64,000 bases of DNA, taken from assembly GCA_019058315.1 (NCBI GenBank), contig JAHPZH010000003.1:392451-456450 (forward strand), written 5' to 3'. The position numbers were made by a program, and so were the translations under genes. Shown here piece after piece: positions 1 to 8,687 of this stretch. How positions within the stretch are numbered: position 1 is the first letter of the stretch; every line of letters begins with the position of its first letter. The notes beneath the pieces are model-generated. The model ran no database searches and was not told where the DNA came from. It saw nothing but the letters and a program-made list of their open reading frames with translations. The DNA is from Candidatus Helarchaeota archaeon. GTDB lineage: Archaea > Asgardarchaeota > Lokiarchaeia > Helarchaeales > RDOG01.

Positions 1-510
1 TAAATCCCGAAAAACTATAGATAACTTCTCTTGTTCATAGATTGAGGTAATTCGTTCTTCTGGGTTCCAATTTTCAAAAATCTTTGGGAAAATTCCTTTT
101 GCCTTTTGTAAATTTGTATCTAGAAGTTCTTTTTGGTAGCCTTGAGCATCATATTTATGATAGAAAATTAAAACGGTAGGTTTAATATTTAAATCATCAA
201 ATGCTTTCTTTAGTTTCTTAAAGTAATCTACTGCTGTGTCAAATTTATCTGGGTCATGTAAATCGATAATTGGGATTAAAACATCAGTTTCCTTAAAGAT
301 TTCAGGTTTAGCTAAGTAATCTGCTCTGAATTGATCTTGTCCTCCAAAATCGAAGAAACTAACATTTAGTCCGAGATATGGATGAGATCTAACTTCATAC
401 ATTACAGTAGGTCGAAATGATTTTGTATCTTCTGGACTTTTTGATGCGAATGTTGTTGCGTATATACTTGTCTTTCCACAACCACTTATTCCTACAAGCG
501 ATATTTTCAT
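1..510 (-). CDS. Rag/Gtr-type small GTPase (3' end cut by window edge)
   Basis: The first 170 residues are visible and the C-terminus runs off the left edge. The P-loop GxxxxGKTS lies at residues 7-15, a G3 motif DFGGQ at 54-58, and an HKYD motif at 118-121 where Ras-like proteins carry NKxD. HKxD is characteristic of Rag/Gtr GTPases, which act as heterodimers in eukaryotic nutrient sensing; this family link is established, while the role here is inferred. The ATG start at 510 follows an AT-rich leader. It is the last visible gene of a minus-strand cluster whose upstream end also encodes a Rag-like GTPase (5310-6257), so the two may pair. An Arf-like identity is the alternative. Confidence 0.85.
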   Translation of the reverse strand, partial: MKISLVGISGCGKTSIYATTFASKSPEDTKSFRPTVMYEVRSHPYLGLNVSFFDFGGQDQFRADYLAKPEIFKETDVLIPIIDLHDPDKFDTAVDYFKKLKKAFDDLNIKPTVLIFYHKYDAQGYQKELLDTNLQKAKGIFPKIFENWNPEERITSIYEQEKLSIVFRDL

Positions 511-577
511 TTTTTCTTCACTTCACCTAATTACATTTTTTATAATATTTTTAATTTTTTCAATTATCAAGAAATTA

Positions 578-2059
578 TTACTTTTTAGCTTGTTTTTTCT
601 CAAGTATTTTTTGAATGTTTGCAACTCGTGAGAGTACTAGACCCTTATAGTCATTTAATTGAATTAAATATTCAGTATCATCTTTAGTTCTTGGATACTC
701 GAATTCTAGTTCCTCGAAAGGATACCATACTTTAATATTAGTTTCCCAAGATGCCACTTCAAAGAAATCTTGAACGCTTGCAATATGAACCTTAACATTA
801 TCTAGTGTTTCCCCGCTAGAATTTGTTACTATAAATCTAATGAACTTATTATCTAAGTCTGTTTTTACTAATTTAACCATCTTTCGTGCAGCTGCTTTAA
901 TAATATCATCCTTAGTAGCAGGTTCATATTTTGGTCTTTCAACTACTTCTTGAGGAGCTTGATATACAAATTTTCTCCTTGATTTAATTGTGTATAGACT
1001 TTGTTTTTTCATTTTCGCTAGATTTAGAACAAATCGTAATTTACCTCTTTCTAAAGGTTTTGCTTCAATATAACCATTATCAATAGCATCTTGAAAAAGT
1101 TCCCAACCTAGCCCTGTTCGGATTAGAACTGTTGAATATCCATCAGCAGATCCTACGGAACCTACAGAAATGTCTGAATGCTCAGAAGTGAGGTCTGTAC
1201 AATAATAACAAGAACTTGACTTATATCTGTTTAAAGCATGAACCTTTCTTACTATTTCTTCTCCATTTTTAAGATGAAAAATGAATTTACCCTTAGAGAT
1301 TGAACATTTTTGAACATTATTCCAACTAGAATTATTATCTGCTAGGAATCCGCTTAATCCTTCATACGAAAAAGAATCCATACAAAATAAACCAATCTTA
1401 AATATATTAGCCCGCATAAATAGTTTCAATAGTCCAAATGGTGATTTTTGCATTTTATCAACAGAATCGATGTTGCATGGAGTTCCTACGAACCCGATAG
1501 AGTGAGCTCCTTTCCTTAAAGAGTCGATTAATGGAATTACTGTCTGAGAATGGCAATATATCGAACCTGATGACTCTAATAGTTCTTCCTTTGAAGTTAC
1601 ATATTTAGGAATTGGTTTCCAAGGTTCTTCTTTGCTTTTAAGAGTAACTATTACACCATCAAATAGTTTCGAATCGAGACCATAAAGTAATAATGCAGTA
1701 ACTACGCCTCCATCTTGACCTTTAATTTCAGTATTAGTAGCTTTTGCAGTAAAAGCAGCTTTATATTCACCGATTAAGCCAGGAATAGTAGTTATTGTTC
1801 GTGGACACTGATTGTAACAAATTCCACATCCTGTACATTTACCACTTAATTTGGGTCGGTCTGTAATAGGATCCCATATCAGCACATCACAAGTTGCCAC
1901 ACAAGCGGAACATTTTGTGCAAACTCCACTATCAACTATTTCTCGCATTAATTTTCCAAAGCTATCCTTTCTTTCTTCAGCCTCTAGACGTTTTCCAGCG
2001 TATTTGAATGATTCCAAGTAACTTTCAGTTTCTTTTTCTGTGTCTTCAGTATTAGACAT
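578..2059 (-). CDS. FrhB/FdhB-family F420-type oxidoreductase subunit with 2x[4Fe-4S] and extra C-terminal domain
   Basis: The protein has 493 residues. A bacterial-type two-cluster ferredoxin domain has Cys at 47, 50, 53, 57 and 75, 78, 81, 85. It is followed by FrhB N- and C-terminal regions: a GTPCNIDSV stretch near residue 195 and an ISVGSVGSADG stretch near 300. FrhB-family proteins carry FAD and Fe-S centres and pass electrons to F420 or related acceptors; the acceptor here cannot be told. Unusually, residues ~395-485 form an added, probably beta-sandwich domain with the signature VQ(D/E)FFE..(S/H)WETNI..W, which also occurs in the CBS protein at 2326-4221. That suggests the two proteins bind a common partner or each other. 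It lies 67 bp upstream of the partial Rag GTPase gene. Confidence 0.85.
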   Translation of the reverse strand: MSNTEDTEKETESYLESFKYAGKRLEAEERKDSFGKLMREIVDSGVCTKCSACVATCDVLIWDPITDRPKLSGKCTGCGICYNQCPRTITTIPGLIGEYKAAFTAKATNTEIKGQDGGVVTALLLYGLDSKLFDGVIVTLKSKEEPWKPIPKYVTSKEELLESSGSIYCHSQTVIPLIDSLRKGAHSIGFVGTPCNIDSVDKMQKSPFGLLKLFMRANIFKIGLFCMDSFSYEGLSGFLADNNSSWNNVQKCSISKGKFIFHLKNGEEIVRKVHALNRYKSSSCYYCTDLTSEHSDISVGSVGSADGYSTVLIRTGLGWELFQDAIDNGYIEAKPLERGKLRFVLNLAKMKKQSLYTIKSRRKFVYQAPQEVVERPKYEPATKDDIIKAAARKMVKLVKTDLDNKFIRFIVTNSSGETLDNVKVHIASVQDFFEVASWETNIKVWYPFEELEFEYPRTKDDTEYLIQLNDYKGLVLSRVANIQKILEKKQAKK

Positions 2060-2325
2060 AATTATAACTTCCCTTTCTTGATTTTTACTTATTCTATAAA
2101 TTAATTTCTAATTGATTAAAAAATATTGTTAATGAGTATTTTTTTAATTTTGTTATACAAAAATTGGTAAAAATGCATAAAATCAATTAATAAAAAATTT
2201 AAAATTTCTAAAAACATAAATAAATCCTTATATTTTTTAATGAAATTTAACAACCCGCTCTTTTTTAATTTAATATTAAAAATTTAATATATTTCTAAAA
2301 TATACAAAAAATTAAATCAAAAATA

Positions 2326-4221
2326 TTAGTAAGCTCCTTCTGCTTTTTTTATGTCTAATCTTAGAATGTCGGTATTTGAGATAATTCCTAGAATTTCATT
2401 TGGATTCTCTTCGGAAGCAATTACAAGATAGCTAATATCCTTCGTTATCATCATTCTATTAGCCTCATTTATTTTGGTTTTTGGGCTAATAGTCACAAGA
2501 GGCGAGCTCATTATCTCATTCACTTTTGTGGAACGTGGATCCTTGCCTTTCTCTATAATTTCTCTCATAATATCCCTTTCTGTTATAATTCCAACAGATT
2601 TCCCGTTATCTGTTATTAAAACACTCCCTATTTTCTTTTCAAACAGTACGTCTAATAAGGTTGCAATATTTTCATCTAGGGGTAATTTCACAACGTCGCT
2701 AATCATTATTTCTTCAACCATTTTTTCTCCTAAGTTTCTTATTTCAACAAAATTTGTTTCTTCTTCTGTTTCTAATCGTTGGGAGAGGTATGCGTTAATT
2801 ATATCGTTATGTCTTATAATTCCAGCTAATTGACCATCATCTAAGACTGGCAACTTTTTCACATCGTATTGAATAACCATCATAGCTGCCTTACGTATAT
2901 TGTCATTAATATTAAGAACTCGAATAGGCGAAGTCATAATGTCTTTACATTGTATTTTACTGGGATCTGCAGAACGGCGAAGCAGACAACTTCTTATGAC
3001 CTTTCGAAGAATATCACGGTTTGTAATAATACCTATCGGTTTTTCGCCTAATGTGACTAATAAATAATCACTTTTTTTAGAATTCATTAATGAAACAGCA
3101 TCACTAATCATTGCAGAGTAAGAAATAGTTAATGGCTCTTTATCCATAAATTCTTTAACTAAAATTTTTTCAAAGAATGATTCTTCTTTCGGAATGAGTT
3201 GTTTTGGTTGGATCTCTTTCACAAGTAATTTCCGATCAGGACCACTTATCTCAAAAATATAGTGACTATTTAAATCACTTATTGGATATTGAAAAACCAA
3301 ATCTTCACCTGCAAACCAAGTATCTATATTAGTTTCCCAATGACTTGTCTCAAAAAATTCTTGAACTTGTGAGATTTCTATGCTAATATTGAATAAATCT
3401 TTTAGGCTTACATTTTTTACAGCAATTTTAATTTTTTTTCGGTTTTCAATTAATTCAAGTTTAGTAAACATTGCAATTCTCTTAAAATATTCAGATTTAT
3501 CTTCAGTTTCAGCAATATTTGAAATCTCAAATTGTCTTGGAGTAGATGGGGGTGAAGATCTTGAAATATCATGAAATAATAAATATGCTAATTTTTCATT
3601 TTTCTTTGTAGTAGCACTAGCAAGCGAATTTATAGCATCTGGAGAAATTTGTGGCAATAAAGTCTTGAAAATATTATGTAAATCTTTTTCTATGGCTTTT
3701 CCTTCCTCAATTGTAGTGCGATCTTTTTCCGACTTTACCACTTTATAAATTGCGTGCTCTTTTTCGATCAAAATATAAAGTCTATCAGCAAGTGCTTTAA
3801 TTTTTGAATATAATGACACAAGTAGATCAGATCCTAAAAAAGAATAATCTTTAGGTAAACTCAACATTAAAACATAGGTTTCAGGAGTTTTTTCATCCAT
3901 CCCAGAACGTTCTTTTTTTCTATATGATACACCAGCAAATTTCATTGCTAAATAGATACGATCTCCAAATTCTAAATCGACATGATCCAAATCTTCTTGG
4001 GATTCAGTATCTAAAAACCAAATTGAGTGGATTTTGATAATTCTCTCTTGATTTTTATCATTTTTCAAATATTCTGGATAAGTATACAAAGTTAAATGAC
4101 CTCTAGCCTCATCGAAGAAACAAAGAAATATTTCATAAAGTGATTTATCCCGACTAATAATCGGAGTTCTTGATTCTATATCATTATTTTCAATTGGAGA
4201 TTCTTTTCTATTTTGAAACAA
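2326..4221 (-). CDS. Longin-like N-domain + shared beta-domain + four CBS domains
   Basis: The protein has 631 residues. Residues ~28-165 alternate strands and helices in a way that resembles a longin/roadblock-type fold (weak call). A helical linker runs to ~255. Residues ~257-345 are the domain shared with the FrhB-like protein (VQEFFE...WETNI at 286-299). Then come four CBS domains at ~355-412, 422-480, 500-560 and 565-625, each with the typical GII(T/R/S)..D(I/L) end, giving two Bateman modules. CBS pairs usually bind adenine nucleotides or SAM and gate a partner domain, so this looks like a cytosolic ligand sensor. It lies 23 bp downstream of a second CBS gene (4245-4679) and is probably cotranscribed with it. 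Nothing suggests an enzyme activity. Confidence 0.8.
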   Translation of the reverse strand: MFQNRKESPIENNDIESRTPIISRDKSLYEIFLCFFDEARGHLTLYTYPEYLKNDKNQERIIKIHSIWFLDTESQEDLDHVDLEFGDRIYLAMKFAGVSYRKKERSGMDEKTPETYVLMLSLPKDYSFLGSDLLVSLYSKIKALADRLYILIEKEHAIYKVVKSEKDRTTIEEGKAIEKDLHNIFKTLLPQISPDAINSLASATTKKNEKLAYLLFHDISRSSPPSTPRQFEISNIAETEDKSEYFKRIAMFTKLELIENRKKIKIAVKNVSLKDLFNISIEISQVQEFFETSHWETNIDTWFAGEDLVFQYPISDLNSHYIFEISGPDRKLLVKEIQPKQLIPKEESFFEKILVKEFMDKEPLTISYSAMISDAVSLMNSKKSDYLLVTLGEKPIGIITNRDILRKVIRSCLLRRSADPSKIQCKDIMTSPIRVLNINDNIRKAAMMVIQYDVKKLPVLDDGQLAGIIRHNDIINAYLSQRLETEEETNFVEIRNLGEKMVEEIMISDVVKLPLDENIATLLDVLFEKKIGSVLITDNGKSVGIITERDIMREIIEKGKDPRSTKVNEIMSSPLVTISPKTKINEANRMMITKDISYLVIASEENPNEILGIISNTDILRLDIKKAEGAY

Positions 4222-4244
4222 ACTAAACCATCTAATAAGTAATA

Positions 4245-4679
4245 TTAAGAAAATTCTACTTTAAAATGGCGAGAATATCTTTTAAATCGTTCTAAAAATT
4301 TCTTTCTAACTACTCCAATAATTATATCATCTCTGGTGACAGCGACCCGTTTAACTTTCGATTTATTTATCAGATCCCGGAACTCCTCAATTGAGTAAAT
4401 TGGCTCTTCTGCTTTCACCGATATAAATGGTTTATACATCACATCTTTAGCTTTGAGTATTCGAGGATCTTTTTCTCTTGCAACCAAGTCCCAAATAATT
4501 CCATCAGTTATTATACCCACAACTTTATCGTTTTTATCTCTAACAAAAACAGAATCCGTCCATTTATCACGCATCAATTTTGCAACCTGGGGTATAAGAT
4601 CATCTATTGAACAAAAAACAACAGTCGGGGACATTATATCTTCAAAAGTAGCTGATTTTTCAGAAGTTTTAGAGGACAT
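4245..4679 (-). CDS. Stand-alone CBS-pair (Bateman) protein
   Basis: The protein has 144 residues, essentially one Bateman module. The first CBS domain runs from about residue 12 (FEDIMSPTVVFCS) to the VVGIITDGIIWDL stretch near 60. The second starts with VMYKPFISVK near 80 and ends at IIGVVRKKFLERF near 130. Such small proteins bind nucleotides such as AMP/ATP and regulate partners. It is the gene directly upstream of the four-CBS protein, with a 23-bp gap, and likely shares its transcript. The ligand cannot be read from the sequence. Confidence 0.85.
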   Translation of the reverse strand: MSSKTSEKSATFEDIMSPTVVFCSIDDLIPQVAKLMRDKWTDSVFVRDKNDKVVGIITDGIIWDLVAREKDPRILKAKDVMYKPFISVKAEEPIYSIEEFRDLINKSKVKRVAVTRDDIIIGVVRKKFLERFKRYSRHFKVEFS

Positions 4680-4817
4680 GTTTCTATTTCCTATTAAAAA
4701 TCTATTAAACTTTTTATTAAAACTTTTCTAATTATTATAATTCAGTATTTCATTAAATATTAAATAATTAGATTTTATTGATTTTAAATTTAAGCATATA
4801 ACAATTATATCTTGAAA

Positions 4818-5237
4818 TTAACTTCTCAAACGTATGGCGTTCATTTTACACGCATTAGCATCCGAATATTTACCTATTCTTTCGTAGCATTCTGCCAAAT
4901 TTTCCCAGATGGATGGTTTATCAGGTTTTATATTTATTGCTTTTCTGAAATAGGAAATTGCTTCATCGAATTTTCCCTCTTGGACATGAATAACTCCTAA
5001 ATTATTTAAAGCAACAAATTGTTGGGGATTTAACTCAAGAGATTTATTAAAACATTCCACCGCTTTATTAAAATTATCTAAATTAAGATAAGCAGTGCCT
5101 AAATTATTCCATACCTCAGAATTATTTTTTTCCTTTAAAATTTCTTCATAATATTTTATAGATTCCTCAAATTCACAGTTTTCCATTGCTTTTTTAGCTT
5201 TTTCTTCCAAAGTTTCGTTTGAGGATGAGGATTCCAT
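4818..5237 (-). CDS. TPR-repeat protein
   Basis: The protein has 139 residues made of about three to four 34-residue tetratricopeptide repeats. The clear ones read WNNLGTAYLNLDNFNKAVECF, ALNNLGVIHVQEGKFDEAISY and WENLAECYERIGKYSDANAC, following an acidic Ser-rich start. TPRs make superhelical protein-binding scaffolds; there is no catalytic domain, signal peptide or membrane segment. It sits between the Rag-roadblock fusion (72 bp away) and the CBS genes (138 bp away), all on the minus strand, so an adaptor role in that GTPase/CBS cluster is a reasonable inference. Confidence 0.85.
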   Translation of the reverse strand: MESSSSNETLEEKAKKAMENCEFEESIKYYEEILKEKNNSEVWNNLGTAYLNLDNFNKAVECFNKSLELNPQQFVALNNLGVIHVQEGKFDEAISYFRKAINIKPDKPSIWENLAECYERIGKYSDANACKMNAIRLRS

Positions 5238-5309
5238 ACCACCACATTTTATTTTGCTCTTAAAAAATTTTCCAAATTCAGAAGATTTAATTCATTTTTA
5301 TAAAAGAAA

Positions 5310-6257
5310 TTATAAAATTGCTGATACTTCAGCTTCCAAATTCTTTAAATTTAATATCATTATCCCTAAGCTAAACTTTTTTGCATTAACAACGGAGAAA
5401 AAAGCCACTTGGGGAGTAATATCAGCTAGAATTATACAATCATTATCTTTGGAACGCCAAAACCGAATATCAGTCTCGTCTGATGATAAAAATCCAATTT
5501 TTTTCATATGTGAAAAGACTTCCTCTTTTTCTTTTTCTGCTTCGACAAGAGCTTTTAGACAAACATATTCTAATTCTTCAGAAGTGAGATATTTTGATTT
5601 ACTAGCTGATGCAATTTCTAATCCATCATCTTTATTAATTAAAATACATGCGTCAGTTTTAGTTTTTTTATTGAATTGATCACATAGATTTTGCAACCGC
5701 GTTTGTTTACCCTTTAAAACTTTTTCATTTCTTATAATATTATCCAATATTTGACCTAATGTCTTACGTGCTGTATTTTTAGGAATAGAACTTGAATATA
5801 TTTGAATCTTTGCTTTTTCCCAAATAAGTTCATGCCCTTTTTTCAATTTATTTTCGATTTGCTTTAAAGTTAGCTTTTTTATGTCATTTTTTGTAGCAAT
5901 CACATAAATTAAGCAAGAGGGATTATATCGTGTTACAATTTGAAATGCTCTCCAAAATTCTAGAATAGCCAGTTCAAATTCCAAAGAGTTAGAAGAGTCG
6001 AGTATAAATAAAAATATATCAATTCTAGAAAATATCTTCGATGACCAACTTTCAGTATAATATTCCTCAATAAATTGCTTTTGACCACCTAAATCAAAAC
6101 TGACTATTTCCAAAAGATTTCGATATTTATAATTTCTAGTCTCCAGAAATTCTGTGGGTTTTAAGTTCTCGATTTCTTCCCATTCTTTCCCCAAAAATAC
6201 ATGTTGTATTAATGAAGTCTTCCCAGAATTCTTTAATCCCATAATAACTAATTTCAT
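5310..6257 (-). CDS. Rag/Gtr-like GTPase fused to a C-terminal roadblock/LC7-like domain
   Basis: The protein has 315 residues from the ATG at 6257, where MKLVIMG is the natural start of a GTPase beta-strand; an in-frame TTG at 6269 would add four residues. The P-loop GLKNSGKTS is at 7-15, the G3 motif DLGGQ at 55-58 and the G4-like motif TKND at 122-125 in place of NKxD. Residues ~185-315 contain DACILINKDDGLEIASAS and an alpha/beta layout typical of roadblock/LC7 (MglB-like) domains. In eukaryotes Rag GTPases carry C-terminal roadblock domains and dock on the roadblock proteins of Ragulator, so the architecture fits the Rag family. It heads the minus-strand cluster that ends with another Rag-type GTPase at 1-510. 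Confidence 0.8.
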   Translation of the reverse strand: MKLVIMGLKNSGKTSLIQHVFLGKEWEEIENLKPTEFLETRNYKYRNLLEIVSFDLGGQKQFIEEYYTESWSSKIFSRIDIFLFILDSSNSLEFELAILEFWRAFQIVTRYNPSCLIYVIATKNDIKKLTLKQIENKLKKGHELIWEKAKIQIYSSSIPKNTARKTLGQILDNIIRNEKVLKGKQTRLQNLCDQFNKKTKTDACILINKDDGLEIASASKSKYLTSEELEYVCLKALVEAEKEKEEVFSHMKKIGFLSSDETDIRFWRSKDNDCIILADITPQVAFFSVVNAKKFSLGIMILNLKNLEAEVSAIL

Positions 6258-6384
6258 TTTACATCCCAATTAGAATGTTTTTTTGTCATTTTAGGGCTAG
6301 ATTTTTTGGTAATGGATTTTATAGTTAATTACAGTAGTAAATTTTTTAATTGTTTTTCCTAATCATCAATTTGAGGTTAAAAAT

Positions 6385-7239
6385 TTGACCTATAAATTCG
6401 ACAAATTCCACGGATCCGATGATTATATTGCGGATGAAATGATACAAAGAATAGTCAACGCTGCGATAGCTTTAGAGCGCCCCTTACTTGTTCGGGGAGA
6501 GCCTGGAACTGGAAAGACCTTGTTAGCACACAGTATAGCTGATGCATTAAATAAAAAGCTCATTATTTGGAATATAAAAAGCACTACAAAAGCATCTGAT
6601 GGTCTCTATGTATACGATCAAGTGATGCGGCTTAACGATGCTAGATTTGGTGACCGGGATATTTCTGACATACGTCAATACATTAAATTAGGTAAGCTAG
6701 GAGAAGCCTTCGCCTCTGAAGAGCAAGTCGTATTATTAATTGATGAAATTGATAAAGCAGATATTGAATTCCCTAATGATCTCTTGAATGAATTAGATGA
6801 AATGAGTTTTTATATTAATGAGACAGGTGATGAAATAAAGGCAAAAACTAGACCTATTGTCGTTATCACAAGTAATGCGGAAAAAGAATTACCAGACGCT
6901 TTTTTACGTCGCTGTGTATTTCACTATATTGACTTTCCTGAAAAAAAATTAATGAGAGATATTGTTAAAGTCCACCATCCAAACATACAAGATAAGTTAT
7001 TAGAACAAGTTTTAGATAAATTCTATCACCTAAGGAGTTTGAATTACCTACGTAAAAAACCATCAACCAGTGAACTTATTGATTGGATTGCGATTCTTAT
7101 AAAAGCAGGGATGAGTGAGAAGAAAATTGAAGAAAAAATCCCATTTATCGGATCACTAATTAAGAAAGAACAAGATATGGATGAATATCAGAGAAAGAAA
7201 ACAGTTACTCAACAACCTGGTAGGAGTTATTATTATTAA
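6385..7239 (+). CDS. MoxR-family AAA+ ATPase
   Basis: The protein has 284 residues. Walker A GEPGTGKT is at 38-45, Walker B LLIDEID at 117-123, the sensor-1 Asn is in VITSN near 164, and a paired-Arg finger region LRRC lies near 175. MoxR ATPases act as chaperones that remodel or insert cofactors into partner enzymes, together with VWA proteins. The TTG start is supported by GAGGT seven bases upstream. The stop is followed immediately by the ATG of the VWA gene (0 bp gap), which makes a classic MoxR-VWA pair similar to CoxD-CoxE or NorQ-NorD. The client enzyme is unknown. Confidence 0.93.
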   Translation: MTYKFDKFHGSDDYIADEMIQRIVNAAIALERPLLVRGEPGTGKTLLAHSIADALNKKLIIWNIKSTTKASDGLYVYDQVMRLNDARFGDRDISDIRQYIKLGKLGEAFASEEQVVLLIDEIDKADIEFPNDLLNELDEMSFYINETGDEIKAKTRPIVVITSNAEKELPDAFLRRCVFHYIDFPEKKLMRDIVKVHHPNIQDKLLEQVLDKFYHLRSLNYLRKKPSTSELIDWIAILIKAGMSEKKIEEKIPFIGSLIKKEQDMDEYQRKKTVTQQPGRSYYY

Positions 7240-8394
7240 ATGTTTCTAGATTTCTTCCTTCTTTTAAGAAAACATAAAGTTCCTGTTACTATTACAGAAT
7301 ATTTAACATTTTTAAAGGCACTTCCCTTGGTGGATTGTGATTTAACCAATTTTTATTATCTAGCGAGGGCTTTCTTAGTTAAAAATGAAGGTTATTTTGA
7401 TATTTATGATCAATGTTTTGCCAATTACTTTAAAGATGTTCCTATGACATTAACCATAGATGAATCTATCCTTGAATGGTTGATGAACCCTAAAAATAGA
7501 AAATATTTAACTGAGGAAGAATTAGCTTTATTAAAATCTCTAGATTTAGAAGAATTAAAAAGATTATTCGAACAAAGGTTAAGGGAACAAAAAGAGCGAC
7601 ATGATGGAGGAGACAAATGGATTGGAACTGGTGGAACATCTCCATTTGGTAGAGAGGGAGTTCATCCTACTGGAATTTCGCTAGGACTTTATCACAACTC
7701 GGGAACAGCAGTTAAATTAGCATTTCAACGTAGATACCAAAATTATCGTCATGATATTGCCTTGAACATTCGCCAGATTCAAATGGCATTAAAAAAATTG
7801 AGACGATTTAAACGTGAAGGACTTGAAGAGGAACTAGACATTGACGAGACAATAGATGAAACTTGCAAGAATTGTGGAGATATAGAATTAATATTCAGAC
7901 CAGAAAGGAAGAATCGTGTGAAGATTTTACTCCTAATGGATGCGGGGGGAAGTATGGACCCTTATGCTAATACTTGCAGTCAACTTTTCTCTGCGGCATA
8001 CAATGTGAAATTTTTTAAAGATTTCAAATATTATTATTTCCACAATTGTGTTTACACTTATTTATATAAAAGTATAGAACAAACTGAAAAATCTAAAATT
8101 GCTACTCAAGATATTATGCGGAAATATGATAAACATTATAAATTGATATTTGTTGGAGATGCTATGATGCATCCAGATGAACTCTTAGCACGCAATGGCA
8201 GCATGTACTATAATGATCCCGATGGAGTTCCAGCAATTTTATGGTTAAAAAGACTAAGAGATCATTTTGAAAAGGCTGTTTGGTTAAATCCTGCTAATTA
8301 TGGAGGTTTTACGAGACAACAAATTGAAAAACTTTTCCCAATGTTTCCACTTACTATTGACGGTTTGGAAGAAGCTATAAGAAAGTTAATCTAA
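7240..8394 (+). CDS. VWA-domain protein, CoxE-like
   Basis: The protein has 384 residues. The C-terminal half is a von Willebrand A domain with the MIDAS motif DAGGSM at 234-239 and a later FVGDAMM stretch. The middle carries the Gly-rich segment (GGDKWIGTGGTSPFG near 123-137) and the basic linker usual for CoxE-like partners of MoxR ATPases. Such proteins bridge the ATPase to its client in a metal-dependent way. A CKNC pair near residue 209 is a possible small metal site. It is translationally linked to the MoxR gene, since its start codon directly follows that gene's stop codon. Confidence 0.9.
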   Translation: MFLDFFLLLRKHKVPVTITEYLTFLKALPLVDCDLTNFYYLARAFLVKNEGYFDIYDQCFANYFKDVPMTLTIDESILEWLMNPKNRKYLTEEELALLKSLDLEELKRLFEQRLREQKERHDGGDKWIGTGGTSPFGREGVHPTGISLGLYHNSGTAVKLAFQRRYQNYRHDIALNIRQIQMALKKLRRFKREGLEEELDIDETIDETCKNCGDIELIFRPERKNRVKILLLMDAGGSMDPYANTCSQLFSAAYNVKFFKDFKYYYFHNCVYTYLYKSIEQTEKSKIATQDIMRKYDKHYKLIFVGDAMMHPDELLARNGSMYYNDPDGVPAILWLKRLRDHFEKAVWLNPANYGGFTRQQIEKLFPMFPLTIDGLEEAIRKLI

Positions 8395-8433
8395 AAAACC
8401 TAAAGATGTAAAAAAAAATAGTTTAATTATTTT

Positions 8434-8601
8434 TTAATCAAAGTCCCAGATCGTTCTACCTTTAGAAAATTGCATTATGAATTTACAATTTTCACATATC
8501 ATCAATATAACTTTATGTGCAGTGAAACCCCATTTGCTGTCCATTTTTCCTTCTTCTTTTTTAAATTTTGTTCCTTTACAAAGAGGACACTCAAGATCCA
8601 T
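8434..8601 (-). CDS. Small zinc-ribbon protein (55 aa)
   Basis: A 55-residue reading frame has the knuckles CPLC (residues 5-8) and CENC (near 36-39), about 28 residues apart, the arrangement of a rubredoxin-type zinc ribbon. It begins MDLECPLC and ends IWDFD. The ATG at 8601 is preceded by GGAG eight bases upstream on the minus strand. Small ribbons of this sort often act as nucleic-acid or protein-binding modules; no specific function can be named. It is convergent with the VWA gene and 86 bp downstream of the marker-7 gene. Confidence 0.7.
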   Translation of the reverse strand: MDLECPLCKGTKFKKEEGKMDSKWGFTAHKVILMICENCKFIMQFSKGRTIWDFD

Positions 8602-8687
8602 TTATAAAACTCCTTTTTTTGTTTATTGATATTAAAAAATTAAGATACATTAATAAAAATTATGATTAACGTTTGAATTTTATCATT

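Noticed and set aside
5254..5679. 141-codon plus-strand frame opposite the Rag-roadblock gene
   Set aside because: The minus strand encodes clear GTPase and roadblock motifs; the opposite frame is Ser/Phe-rich and motif-free.
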